Source of the DNA: Polaribacter sp. KT25b
GTDB lineage: Bacteria > Bacteroidota > Bacteroidia > Flavobacteriales > Flavobacteriaceae
Length of the DNA stretch: 64,000 bases
Assembly (NCBI RefSeq): GCF_900105145.1
Contig: NZ_LT629752.1
Coordinates: 868,001 to 932,000 of the forward strand
Direction of reading: 5' to 3'
Part shown: positions 16,816-24,023 of the stretch, piece after piece
Layout of the letters: each line of letters begins with the position of its first letter
Numbering within the stretch: position 1 is the stretch's first letter
The notes under the pieces: generated by a model
Told to the model about the DNA's origin: nothing
The model's database searches: none
What the model saw: the letters and a program-made list of their open reading frames with translations, nothing else
Made by a program: the position numbers and the translations under genes

Positions 16816-18208
16816 AATACTGATTATAGGAGCAGGTTTATGTGGCTCTTTACTCGCCTTAAGATTAGCACAAAAGGGCTATAAAATAGAATTGTATGAA
16901 AGCAGACCAGATTTAAGAAAGGTTGATATTTCTGCAGGTAGATCTATAAATTTAGCATTATCAGATAGAGGTTTAAAAGCTTTACGATTATGTGGAATGG
17001 AAGAAAAAGCCAAAGAAATTAGCATACCAATGTATGGCAGATTAATGCACGACAAAGAAGGCAATACTTTTACTTCTAATTATTCTGGTAGAGAAGGTGA
17101 GTACATCAACTCAATTTCTAGGGGAGATTTAAATGCTATTTTGTTAGATGAAGCCGAAAAGCACGAAAATGTAAACATTCATTTTAATAGCGGATGTGAG
17201 AGTGTAGACATAGAAAATACCATTGCACATTTTAAAGATTATAAAAGTAAAAGAAAGTTTTTTGTAAAAGCCGATGTTATTTTTGGTGCAGATGGTGCAG
17301 GATCTGCTTTAAGAAAAAGCTATATTTCTGAGCGTAAATTTTTGTTTAGTTATTCGCAAAACTATTTAAATCACGGCTATAAAGAATTAGAAATTCCTGC
17401 TGATAATTCAGGAAATCACCAAATAAGCAAAAGTCATTTACACATTTGGCCAAGAGGCGATTTTATGTTAATTGCCTTACCAAATTTAGATGGCAGTTTT
17501 ACAGTAACACTCTTTTTAAGTTATAATGAAGGCGAATATAATTTCGAGAATTTAACAAATACAGAAAAGATAAATGAGTTTTTCGAAAAAGAATTTCCAG
17601 ATGCTTTAGCGTTAATTCCCAATATAAAAAAGGAGTTTTCACACAATCCAACAGGAGCTTTAGGCACCGTAAAATGTTCTCCTTGGTCTTATCTTAACAA
17701 AACTTTGTTAATTGGTGATGCTGCTCACGCAATTGTTCCTTTTTACGGACAAGGAATGAACGCTTCTTTCGAAGATGTTTTTGTGTTTGATGAAATACTA
17801 AATCAAGAATTATCAGATTGGAAATCTGTTTTTAAAGCTTATGAAAAAGCAAGAAAAAAAGACACAGATGCCATTGCAGATTTGGCGATTGATAATTTTT
17901 ACGAAATGAGAGATCACGTTGCAAATCCGTTGTTTAAAGAAAAAAGAAAAATTGAAATGGATTTAGAAAAAATGTTTCCAAATCAATATTTTTCTAAATA
18001 TTCTTTAGTTACATTCAACGAAAATATAGGCTATAATGAAGCTATGAAAAGAGGTAGAGCACAAGATAAAGCTTTGTTGAATTTAATTGCAGATGATGAA
18101 GTCCACACGCATTTAAATATGACAAGAGAAGAACTAAGAACTATTTTAGACAAAGTAATTCACGAAACAGATAAAATATTAGAAGAAGATAAAATTGCAG
18201 GATTGTAG
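16799..18208 (+). CDS. kmo: Kynurenine 3-monooxygenase
   Basis: This 469-aa FAD monooxygenase starts at ATG 16799; the TTG three bases earlier is a possible start. The Rossmann motif GAGLCGSLLALRLAQKG is at the N-terminus, the GRSINLALSDRG segment typical of KMO is near residue 45, and the second FAD motif GDAAHAIVPFYGQGMNASFED is near residue 305. It hydroxylates kynurenine with NADPH and O2. The start lies inside the end of the S41 gene, so it is translationally coupled to it. The C-terminal third is present, so the protein looks intact. Confidence 0.95.
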   Translation: MNKQDKILIIGAGLCGSLLALRLAQKGYKIELYESRPDLRKVDISAGRSINLALSDRGLKALRLCGMEEKAKEISIPMYGRLMHDKEGNTFTSNYSGREGEYINSISRGDLNAILLDEAEKHENVNIHFNSGCESVDIENTIAHFKDYKSKRKFFVKADVIFGADGAGSALRKSYISERKFLFSYSQNYLNHGYKELEIPADNSGNHQISKSHLHIWPRGDFMLIALPNLDGSFTVTLFLSYNEGEYNFENLTNTEKINEFFEKEFPDALALIPNIKKEFSHNPTGALGTVKCSPWSYLNKTLLIGDAAHAIVPFYGQGMNASFEDVFVFDEILNQELSDWKSVFKAYEKARKKDTDAIADLAIDNFYEMRDHVANPLFKEKRKIEMDLEKMFPNQYFSKYSLVTFNENIGYNEAMKRGRAQDKALLNLIADDEVHTHLNMTREELRTILDKVIHETDKILEEDKIAGL

Positions 18209-18216
18209 TTTTTTTA

Positions 18217-18306
18217 GAAGCTATTTCCTGCTTTCCATTATATCTTTTTTCTGAAAAAGAAAAAAGGATGCCATTTCAATCAGGGCTAAACCTATTTATA
18301 AAAACT
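18217..18306. repeat. Dispersed GAAGCTATTTCC / GGGCTAA repeat, copy 2
   Basis: GAAGCTATTTCCTGCTTTCC at 18217-18236 leads through an ATCTTTTTTC/GAAAAAAGGAT hairpin to TTTCAATCAGGGCTAAACC. It is the best-preserved compact copy and lies right after kmo, where it could act as a transcription end. Confidence 0.7.
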
Positions 18307-18344
18307 ATTGAATTTTGCTATCAATAGAAAATTTAAAAACTATA

Positions 18345-18878
18345 ATGAATACTTACATTATTTTATTACGTGGAATTAATGTCTCAGGTAAAAACAAAAT
18401 TCCGATGGCAGATTTACGAGATTTATTAAACAGTTTAGGTTTTCAAAAAGTAAAAACATACATCCAAAGTGGAAATATTATTTTAGAATCAAGTAAAACA
18501 AAATCAGTAACTTGTGAAATGATAAATGTTGGTATTAAAGATAAATTTGGTTTTGATGTTCCTGTAATTGCAAGAACAATTCTAGAATGGGAAAAAGCAA
18601 TTAACAATTATCCTTTTTCAAAACAAAACGAAAAAATAGTTGCTTTTACGTTTTTAGACAAAGCATCAGAAATTACAGAAATTGAAATTAAAAATGTTGG
18701 AGAAGATGAATATAAAATAAATGGAGATGTAGTTTATTTAAACTGTCCGTCAACATTTGCAAAAACAAAAATTTCTAATAATTTATTAGAAAAAAAGTTA
18801 CAAGTAATTGCAACAACAAGAAATTTAAGAACAACTTTAAAGTTGTTAGAGTTAGCAAAAGACCTTACAGGTTTTTGA
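18345..18878 (+). CDS. DUF1697 domain protein
   Basis: This 177-aa protein starts at MNTYIILLRGINVSGKNKIP, the conserved opening of DUF1697; the upstream ATG at 18315 is not supported. The family signature continues with KVKTYIQSGNIILES. The function of DUF1697 is unknown; it is a small cytoplasmic protein. It lies inside the kynurenine cluster without an obvious link to it and is followed at once by a transposase fragment, so this part of the cluster looks rearranged. Confidence 0.9.
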   Translation: MNTYIILLRGINVSGKNKIPMADLRDLLNSLGFQKVKTYIQSGNIILESSKTKSVTCEMINVGIKDKFGFDVPVIARTILEWEKAINNYPFSKQNEKIVAFTFLDKASEITEIEIKNVGEDEYKINGDVVYLNCPSTFAKTKISNNLLEKKLQVIATTRNLRTTLKLLELAKDLTGF

Positions 18879-18904
18879 AATCAGTGAAGTCTACTAAAAA
18901 GGGT

Positions 18905-19150
18905 ATGAAATACGAAGTACTAGAATCAAATAATTATTATCATATTTTCAATCAAGGAAATAATGGAGAGAATATTTTTATTGAGGATATAAATTATTTA
19001 TATTTTTTTGTCTTGACAAAGAAATATATTCACCCAATAGCATCGATTTTATCTTGTCGTTTATTTAAAAAATATTTTTATTTTTTAATACAAATAAAAG
19101 ATGTAGTTGCTATTTCTACTTTTTTAGAAAACACAATTAAGAAAAATTAA
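18905..19150 (+). pseudogene. Fragment of a REP-associated tyrosine transposase (Y1 / RAYT)
   Basis: The ~81 residues starting MKYEVLESNNYYHIFNQGNN match the N-terminal half of Y1 transposases (YYHIFNRGNN...ENIF). The place of the HxH metal site reads KKYFYFLIQIK, with both histidines replaced by tyrosine. The reading frame ends shortly after, before the region with the catalytic tyrosine. It is inactive. It is different from the full RAYT at 62001-62555 and marks past insertion in the kynurenine cluster. Confidence 0.75.
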
Positions 19151-19151
19151 T

Positions 19152-20285
19152 ATGATTAAAATCTTTCGAAATATCAGACATAACCTTCTTAATGAAGGGA
19201 AAAACGTAAAATATTTCAAATATGCAATTGGAGAAATCTTTTTGGTGGTAATTGGTATTTTAATTGCACTTCAAATAAACAATTGGAATGAAAATAGAAA
19301 GAGTGATGCTATTAGAAAGAATTATTATGCTCAAATTTTACAAGATTTAGGCAAAGATTACATTTTTCTTAGAGGTAATATTAGTTGGCTAAATGCTAAT
19401 ATAACACTCTACAAAAAATATCAAGAAGATTTTGCAAAACAAAAAAGTGTAAAGGACCTTATTATTAGATCGGGTAAACTTAATTATTATTTTAAGTATA
19501 TAAAATTTAATGTAAATACGATAGAAACTCTTCAAAATACAGGTGATATTAAATTAATTCCCACTGAAATAAGGAACAAATTAATCGATTTAAAAAGGTT
19601 ACAAGATATTCAAGTAAATACAGCATCAGGTAATTATGATAGTTTTATGAAAGAGTTTATGAATGCAACAAAATTAGGATTCATGCCAAATGTGTTTGAT
19701 AAACTTATTAAAAGTAATCAGTCAAATCAATTATATAAAGATTTAAAAGTTGAAGATAATTTTTCTAAAATTGCTTTAATTATCAATTCTGCGTATAGTC
19801 TTAAAGATATTACAGAGCAAGAACAATTAAAAAGTTCTACACTTATGTTAGCGTCTATCAATAATTTATTCAATCTGATAAATGAGGAATTGGGCAATCC
19901 TTATGCGAACATAGAAAGTGTAACCAATAGTTTATTAAAACTAGAAACACTAATAGAATCTGGTAAAACGATTGATGAGATTATTGCAGTTATAAAAAAA
20001 CAAGATAAAAATGCACCAGTTTATGATATCTCTGAAAGTTATATAAATGCATTAGGATATTGGTATATAAATACTGCAAAAAACAATAAAGATGCCCTAA
20101 AAATTTTTAAATTAAATACAGAATTATATCCTAAAGCTTGGAATACTTATGATAGTTATGGTGAGTGTTTATTGCTGTTGGGAGATACAGAAAATGGAAT
20201 TAAAGCATATAAAAAGTCTTTAGAATTAAACCCTAAGAATCAAAGTGCTCTAAAAGTACTTTCAAAATTGAAAGTAGATAATTAA
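19152..20285 (+). CDS. DUF6090-family membrane protein with C-terminal TPR
   Basis: This 377-aa protein has the conserved N-terminus of DUF6090: a short basic region, then one membrane segment IGEIFLVVIGILIALQINNW followed by NENRK. A long helical region follows. The last ~75 residues form TPR-like repeats (YPKAWNTYDSYGECLLLLGD and the next unit). It is probably anchored in the inner membrane with the TPR part outside. Function unknown. It begins 2 bp after the transposase fragment and lies inside the kynurenine cluster, so it may have arrived with the rearrangement. Confidence 0.8.
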   Translation: MIKIFRNIRHNLLNEGKNVKYFKYAIGEIFLVVIGILIALQINNWNENRKSDAIRKNYYAQILQDLGKDYIFLRGNISWLNANITLYKKYQEDFAKQKSVKDLIIRSGKLNYYFKYIKFNVNTIETLQNTGDIKLIPTEIRNKLIDLKRLQDIQVNTASGNYDSFMKEFMNATKLGFMPNVFDKLIKSNQSNQLYKDLKVEDNFSKIALIINSAYSLKDITEQEQLKSSTLMLASINNLFNLINEELGNPYANIESVTNSLLKLETLIESGKTIDEIIAVIKKQDKNAPVYDISESYINALGYWYINTAKNNKDALKIFKLNTELYPKAWNTYDSYGECLLLLGDTENGIKAYKKSLELNPKNQSALKVLSKLKVDN

Positions 20286-20300
20286 AAATAGAGCAAATAA

Positions 20301-20435
20301 ATGAAAATCCAAAACTACATAAACGGAGAATTTGAAAATTCTATTTTGGGTAATTATATAGATAATTACAATCCATCAAATGATGAGGCTTATTGTAAAA
20401 TTCCAAACTCAACAAAAGAAGATGTAGAGAAGTAG
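20301..20435 (+). pseudogene. N-terminal stump of an aldehyde dehydrogenase (probable 2-aminomuconate semialdehyde dehydrogenase)
   Basis: An ATG at 20301 opens 44 codons ending in TAG. The product begins MKIQNYINGEFENS and continues with DNYNPSNDEAY and IPNSTKEDV, the standard beginning of class I aldehyde dehydrogenases of the aminomuconate/hydroxymuconate type. The remaining ~435 residues, including the catalytic Cys and Glu, are absent, and unrelated DNA follows. Context makes it the step after ACMS decarboxylase. It is too short to function. Whether the deletion came with the neighbouring insertions is an inference. Confidence 0.8.
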
Positions 20436-20512
20436 GTTTTGAAGCATTTAAGAATTAAAATATTTAAAGTTTATTTTCAATTTTTGAATTATTCAATATT
20501 AAAATTAATAAT

Positions 20513-20731
20513 ATGAATAAAGAAATAAAAGAAAAAATCATTCAAGTTTGTAATGATAAAATTACTAAAAAAGGAGAAAATGTAGGTTTATCATTTTACG
20601 CTTTTTTTAAGAATAAAAATGATAACCCAAAATTATTAATGGAAGTTGCAAAATGGTGGATTGAAACTCATCAATTAGATCATTTTGAAAAAGCAACTAA
20701 GATTAAACAAATGATTTTGAATAGTAAATAA
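20513..20731 (+). CDS. Small DUF6500-like protein
   Basis: This 72-aa protein is highly charged and helical, starting MNKEIKEKIIQVCNDKI and containing EVAKWWIETHQLDHFEKATKI. It resembles small proteins annotated DUF6500 in marine Flavobacteriia; no function is known. It has no signal peptide or membrane segment. It lies between the aldehyde dehydrogenase stump and the dioxygenase gene, so it is a guest in the kynurenine cluster. Confidence 0.6.
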   Translation: MNKEIKEKIIQVCNDKITKKGENVGLSFYAFFKNKNDNPKLLMEVAKWWIETHQLDHFEKATKIKQMILNSK

Positions 20732-20820
20732 GAATGAAGATGTTTAGAATTAAGATAATTTTGACGACCTTACATGCGTCTTGATTCTTGTTTCTAAAAA
20801 TCAAAAAAAATCTAAAGAAT

Positions 20821-21354
20821 ATGAGCAACTTAGTACAGCCTTTAAATTTTAAAAAATGGATTGACGAAAATCGTCATTTATTAAAACCGCCAGTTGGTAA
20901 CAAACAAGTTTGGAAAAATGGCGAATATATTGTTATGGTTGTTGGTGGGCCAAATAACAGAAAAGATTATCATTATAACGAAACTCCAGAATTTTTCTAT
21001 CAAGTTGAAGGAGATATGATTTTAAAAATCATTGACGATAAGGGAAAAATGATGGATGTAGAAATAAACGAAGGTGATATTTATTTATTGCCAGCAAAAG
21101 TGCCACATTCGCCACAGAGAAAAGCAAATACTGTTGGTTTGGTAATTGAATATCCGCGTTCTAAAAAAATGTTAGATGCTTTAGAATGGTATTGTGAAAA
21201 ATGTGGAAATCAGTTATACAGAGAAGAATTTAAGTTAGATAATATTGAAACAGATATGCCAATTATTTTTGATAATTTTTATTCTGATATAAAAAAATGT
21301 ACTTGTGATAAGTGTGGAGAAATTATGGAAGCACCCAAAAAAGTAAGCAATTAA
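20821..21354 (+). CDS. 3-hydroxyanthranilate 3,4-dioxygenase
   Basis: This 177-aa cupin starts at MSNLVQPLNFKKWIDENRHL; an in-frame ATG at 20788 is less likely. Metal ligands are visible as His and Glu in DYHYNETPEFFYQ and His in VPHSPQR. The bacterial-type C-terminal rubredoxin-like site is CEKCG plus CTCDKCGE. It opens 3-hydroxyanthranilate to 2-amino-3-carboxymuconate semialdehyde (ACMS) using Fe(II) and O2. The next gene encodes the ACMS decarboxylase, and kynU and kmo upstream make the substrate. Symbols haaO and nbaC are both used for this enzyme. Confidence 0.95.
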   Translation: MSNLVQPLNFKKWIDENRHLLKPPVGNKQVWKNGEYIVMVVGGPNNRKDYHYNETPEFFYQVEGDMILKIIDDKGKMMDVEINEGDIYLLPAKVPHSPQRKANTVGLVIEYPRSKKMLDALEWYCEKCGNQLYREEFKLDNIETDMPIIFDNFYSDIKKCTCDKCGEIMEAPKKVSN

Positions 21355-21422
21355 TCAATAGTAGTTTTTTTAGTTAGTACTTTTTTTTTGAATCTTTTTA
21401 ATTTTTCAATCTTTAATAAATA

Positions 21423-22505
21423 ATGAAACGTAAACTACGCATAAACGGCCATTCACATTTATTACCTTATCCAGAAGAAATTCCTCAATTTATGAAGGAA
21501 AAAGAAATTTTTTGGGTAGATAATGAACGTAAACATATGTTGCAAAAAGGTTGGAAACGACCTGTAACAGATTCTAGTTTTTTCTTAGACGAAAAATTAC
21601 TTTGGATGGAAAAAAATAAAATAGATCATGCTGTTGTTTTAAATCTTTCTCAACTTTATGGTAATGGATTGCGTTTAGAAGAAATGAAAAAAGCCTTGCG
21701 TTTTCAGAATGATTTTAATGCAAAAGTTCAACACAATCATCCTTCTAAATTTACTTGTGGTTTTGTGATTCATCCAGGATTTATTTATGGTGCTTTAGAC
21801 GAAATGAAACGTTGTGTAGAAGAATTAGGTTTAAAAGTGTTGTGTTTGCCAACACATTTTATGGATTCTATTGGGCAATGGCGTTGTGTTTTTGATGAAG
21901 AAAATGACCGAATTTTTGAATTGGCAAACAAGTATAAATTAGCCATTGAAATTCATCCTTATGATGGAGATAAAATGATAAAACTAGAAAATACAAACTG
22001 GCGTTTTCACCTAATTTGGATGTTAGCTCAATGTGGAGATGCGTATCATTTTTATACTTTAAATGGCATGCAAGAACGTTATCCAAATATTAGAACTTGT
22101 TTTGCACATGGAGGTCAATTAGCACAAATGAATTTAGGAAGAAGAATTCAAGGTTTTGATGGAAGACCAGATTTATTTGAAGGTAAAATACATCCTAGAA
22201 AAGCAGTTGGACATAAAAACATTTTCTTTGATACATTGGTTCATGATACAGATTCTTTAGGCTTAATGTTTAAAAGACAGGGTACAAAACAAGTGTTAAT
22301 GGGTTTAGATGATCCTTATCCTTTAGGAGAAATGGAAAGTGATAAACAATCATCTTATCCTGGAAAAATTTTAGATTTAGCTGTAGAAAAAGGTATTATT
22401 TCTAATGATGAAAAAGATCAAATTTGGAAAGATAATGTTTTGCAATGGTTGTTTGGAGATGATGAAAAAGCGAAACAAAATTTAATAGATAAAATACTTT
22501 CTTAA
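21423..22505 (+). CDS. 2-amino-3-carboxymuconate-6-semialdehyde decarboxylase (amidohydrolase family)
   Basis: This 360-aa metal-dependent amidohydrolase has the HxH motif as NGHSHLLPYP at the N-terminus, His in CFAHGGQLAQM and Asp in LMGLDDPYPLGEME. This is the ACMSD layout, slightly longer than short ACMSD forms. It decarboxylates ACMS to 2-aminomuconate semialdehyde, steering flux away from quinolinate. It lies 68 bp after the dioxygenase gene. With the aldehyde dehydrogenase reduced to a stump, the fate of its product must depend on genes elsewhere. Confidence 0.93.
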   Translation: MKRKLRINGHSHLLPYPEEIPQFMKEKEIFWVDNERKHMLQKGWKRPVTDSSFFLDEKLLWMEKNKIDHAVVLNLSQLYGNGLRLEEMKKALRFQNDFNAKVQHNHPSKFTCGFVIHPGFIYGALDEMKRCVEELGLKVLCLPTHFMDSIGQWRCVFDEENDRIFELANKYKLAIEIHPYDGDKMIKLENTNWRFHLIWMLAQCGDAYHFYTLNGMQERYPNIRTCFAHGGQLAQMNLGRRIQGFDGRPDLFEGKIHPRKAVGHKNIFFDTLVHDTDSLGLMFKRQGTKQVLMGLDDPYPLGEMESDKQSSYPGKILDLAVEKGIISNDEKDQIWKDNVLQWLFGDDEKAKQNLIDKILS

Positions 22506-22526
22506 ATATTAGTTTTTTTAGTATCT

Positions 22527-22585
22527 AATAACAGTTTTCAGTAGCAGTTAACAGTGAGAACTGAAAACTGCGACTGAAAACTGAA
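22527..22585. repeat. CAGTTTTCAGT inverted/direct repeat cluster
   Basis: CAGTTTTCAGT (22532-22542) pairs with ACTGAAAACTG at 22560-22570 and again at 22573-22583, so two alternative hairpins can form. It lies between two convergent genes and may end both transcripts. A related CAGT-rich block is at 43670-43775. Confidence 0.6.
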
Positions 22586-22587
22586 AG

Positions 22588-23211
22588 TTATCCTTGACAT
22601 AGTTTTAATACACTTTCGGCTCTTTCTAGCATAAATTTTGGATAAAATTCAATATCTATTTCTTCTTTTTTCCCTAATTCAATTGCGCGTTTTATTTCGT
22701 CACAATAGGGTTTTGTAGATTTTCCAAAAAAGCGTGCAGAGCCCATATTCCATTCTGCATTTCCTAAAATTACTCTAGGATTGTTTGGCGAAATAGCTAA
22801 AGCTTGGGCATATAATTGATTGTTTGCTCCAGATAAAGTCATGCCATATTTTTGACCATCAAAAGCAATATAACCTAAATTTAAAAGTGCTTGCGTAATT
22901 ATAATTTCTGGATTATTTTTTGATATTGATTTTGCAGTATCTAAAAATTCTTGGGCTTTGGTTAATTTTGCTTTTAAAACGGCTTCATCTTTTAAACCAA
23001 AACTGCCTAATATTTCTAAAGTTGCAGCATAATAACTTGGCAACCAATTGTCTTTTTCTACAGAAGCAATTCTTTCAAAAAGTTGAGAAGCTTCAGTTGT
23101 ATTACCTTTTTCCCATAATCCAAATGCTTTTTGCATTCCTGTTTGATAATTTGTTTGCGCAGAAATCCCTGTCGCAATGAAAATTGCGATGATAATTGTA
23201 AATTTTTTCAT
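22588..23211 (-). CDS. Periplasmic TPR-like protein of unknown function
   Basis: This 207-aa protein has a signal peptide (MKKFTIIIAIFIATGISAQ) and helical repeat units: AFGLWEKGNTTEASQLFERIA and later units around NNPRVILGNAEWNMGSARFFG. Proteins of this kind follow DUF2141 and TonB receptor genes in many Flavobacteriia, as here. That suggests one uptake or maintenance unit, with a conserved but unnamed role. A conserved Cys pair (YCDEIK and LCQG) is visible near the C-terminus. Confidence 0.7.
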   Translation of the reverse strand: MKKFTIIIAIFIATGISAQTNYQTGMQKAFGLWEKGNTTEASQLFERIASVEKDNWLPSYYAATLEILGSFGLKDEAVLKAKLTKAQEFLDTAKSISKNNPEIIITQALLNLGYIAFDGQKYGMTLSGANNQLYAQALAISPNNPRVILGNAEWNMGSARFFGKSTKPYCDEIKRAIELGKKEEIDIEFYPKFMLERAESVLKLCQG

Positions 23212-23272
23212 GATGTAAAAGTTTAAGTTTTTGTTGTAAACTCTAGAAAAGAGTGTTAATAATTAGGTTTTT

Positions 23273-23692
23273 TTATTTTACTATTATAGTTAGTTCGGTA
23301 TCTTTTGATACTTCAAATTTTGCATCTTTATATTTTGGAGGTCCCATAAATCCTTTTGCATCATTTGATATTCCTATTGGTTCTTTTGGAATTCCTATAA
23401 AATTTGTATCCATTTTTTTATTATTATTTGCATCATGAAACGCAGAAACTGCATAAATTCCTGATGGAATATCTTTTAAAATTACGGATGCTTTTTTGTT
23501 TTCAATTTTTAGGATAGTTGCTTTTATTGGGTTTTTTAAGAAACTATCTTCTTTGTTATATAAGGCAACATATAAATTACCATTGTTAGATTTCATTCCT
23601 TTAAAATCTAAAGTAATTGTATGGTTTTCTTGTGCTGATGTTGATGAGAAGCCAATAAATATAAAAGCTGTAATTAAAAGTAATTTTTTCAT
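23273..23692 (-). CDS. DUF2141 domain periplasmic protein
   Basis: This 139-aa protein starts at MKKLLLITAFIFIGFSS with a signal peptide. The DUF2141 body is clear: a beta-rich domain with GNLYVALYN, the central IPSGIYAVSAFHDANNNKKMDTN loop and GFMGPPKYKDAKF. The function of DUF2141 is unknown; it is thought to be periplasmic. It lies 61 bp upstream of the TPR gene and downstream of the TonB receptor, all on the minus strand. A 331-bp gap with a repeat separates it from the receptor. Confidence 0.88.
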   Translation of the reverse strand: MKKLLLITAFIFIGFSSTSAQENHTITLDFKGMKSNNGNLYVALYNKEDSFLKNPIKATILKIENKKASVILKDIPSGIYAVSAFHDANNNKKMDTNFIGIPKEPIGISNDAKGFMGPPKYKDAKFEVSKDTELTIIVK

Positions 23693-23839
23693 GATTGTTT
23701 TTTTTTGATATTTCAAATATCTGATGTTTTTATGAGTAATTCACAAGAATAATACCGAATTGTAATTTTTTGTTTCTGAACTGTAATTATTGTTAAAATC
23801 TTACTAGTTTTTAAAGTTCTCTATTCGTTTTCTAAAAAA

Positions 23840-24015
23840 GCTTAGCCCTGATTGAATCTTTCGACTACGCTCAAGACAGGCTTTCTGTTTGAGCTCTTTT
23901 TATGCCGAACTCGTTTTAATATCTCTTACAAATAATAAAATTAATTTAAAATATAAATAGATGCTGAAATAAATTCAGCATAAAAAAGCGAGTAGTGAAA
24001 GCAGGAAATAGCTTC
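23840..24015. repeat. Dispersed GAAGCTATTTCC / GGGCTAA repeat, copy 3 (reversed, enlarged)
   Basis: The element opens with GCTTAGCCCTGATTGAAT and closes with GAAAGCAGGAAATAGCTTC, so both ends are the reverse complement of copies 1 and 2. The middle is about 80 bp longer and holds ATCTTTCGACTACGCTCAAG and an ATGCTGAA/TTCAGCAT hairpin (23961-23981). It fills the gap between the TonB receptor and DUF2141 genes; no gene is seen in this gap. Confidence 0.65.
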
Positions 24016-24023
24016 TAATAATA

